Shown here piece after piece: positions 5,605 through 5,833 of a DNA stretch of 5,833 bases (positions within the stretch are counted from its first letter, which is position 1; each line of letters starts with the position of its first letter). The DNA is from an uncultured bacterium (GTDB taxonomy: Bacteria > Patescibacteriota > Minisyncoccia > Phycocordibacterales > UBA9973). Below the pieces are notes generated by a model. That model ran no database searches and was not told where the DNA came from. It worked only from the letters and a program-made list of their open reading frames with translations. The translations under genes were made by a program, and so were the position numbers. The stretch covers positions 1-5,833 of the forward strand of contig CAIJLF010000022.1 of the NCBI GenBank assembly GCA_903821415.1. Direction: 5' to 3'.

Positions 5605-5833
5605 CTAACCACTCTAAAATTTCCTTAATAAATTGCGACTTATTAGAAAAATATTTCGGAAAATTATTTATACTTAATATTTTACCTTGAATTCTTTTTT
5701 GTTTTAAAAAATCTTGATAACTAGAATAAGAATAATTACGTAAATAATCTAAAGATTTTTTATTATCTTTGATCCCCTCTTTCTTCCAATCTTTTTGAAT
5801 AAGTTTTATAGGATTTAAATGAATATAAGAAAA
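5594..5833 (-). CDS. C-terminal part of an IS200-like / REP-associated tyrosine transposase (RAYT); 5' end outside the window
   Basis: The frame is open from the right edge to TAG at 5594, giving 79 residues. It contains FSYIHLNPIK (1-10) and NYSYSSYQDFL (33-43), the YIHLNP...WSSY signature near the C-terminus of Y1-transposase-like RAYT proteins, followed by a basic tail ending EILEWLVIR. The HuH motif and the rest of the catalytic domain lie beyond the edge. RAYTs are single-strand DNA transposases that recognise small hairpins (REPs). The Tyr of YIHLNP is conserved and may be the nucleophile, though I am not certain of that assignment. The frame here is intact, so there is no sign of decay in the visible part. 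It is AT-richer than the neighbouring genes, in keeping with a mobile origin. It is cut off by the window edge, so whether the whole gene is intact is unknown. Confidence 0.8.
   Translation of the reverse strand, partial: FSYIHLNPIKLIQKDWKKEGIKDNKKSLDYLRNYSYSSYQDFLKQKRIQGKILSINNFPKYFSNKSQFIKEILEWLVIR

Noticed and set aside
1..5833. UGA recoded as glycine (code 25)
   Set aside because: The complete genes use TAA or TAG stops, but no in-frame TGA occurs inside any of them and glycine is encoded by GGN, so the standard bacterial code fits.

Overview
The window is a compact, AT-rich stretch of bacterial chromosome in which every gene I can support lies on the minus strand. In transcription order (right to left) these are the 3' end of an IS200-like/REP-associated transposase (RAYT), a glutamate-racemase homologue (murI), a 995-residue UvrD/PcrA-type helicase fused to a RecB-like nuclease, an unrecognised 78-residue protein, pheS, a 118-bp inverted-repeat element, and the 5' end of pheT. 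The likely source is a Candidate Phyla Radiation bacterium (Patescibacteria, probably Parcubacteria-like). This rests on the trimmed phenylalanyl-tRNA synthetase, the style of the transposase C-terminus and the very short intergenic spacers. It is inference, not a database match.

Translation and amino-acid metabolism frame the window. PheS and PheT together make the (alpha-beta)2 phenylalanyl-tRNA synthetase, but both lack an N-terminal tRNA-contacting module found in the textbook enzyme: the alpha-subunit coiled coil and the beta-subunit EMAP-II-like OB domain. The racemase would supply D-glutamate for peptidoglycan. The helicase-nuclease is probably a single-chain DNA end-processing or repair enzyme with a C-terminal Fe-S nuclease domain.

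Regulation is unusually easy to read. The 78-aa gene, the helicase and the racemase each carry an extended -10 (TGnTATAwT) exactly six bases before the ATG, so the predicted transcription start is the A of the start codon and all three mRNAs should be leaderless. pheS probably shares the transcript of the 78-aa gene, since the gap is 6 nt.

Two structured non-coding regions stand out. First, positions 554-675 between pheS and pheT form a 23-bp interrupted inverted repeat around a 72-nt AT-rich loop. Removing the 118-bp element plus one flanking AT joins a Shine-Dalgarno-like AGGTGGAG to the pheT ATG at normal spacing, so this looks like an insertion exactly at the start codon, or a hairpin that bridges Shine-Dalgarno and start. 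Second, positions 5554-5604 between the transposase and the racemase hold three AAGACCTA repeats and a 12-bp hairpin that contains the transposase stop codon. This is a candidate REP/terminal structure of the RAYT element, lying just upstream of the racemase promoter.

No tRNA, rRNA, CRISPR array or convincing intrinsic terminator was seen. No stretch longer than about 130 bases lacks a gene.
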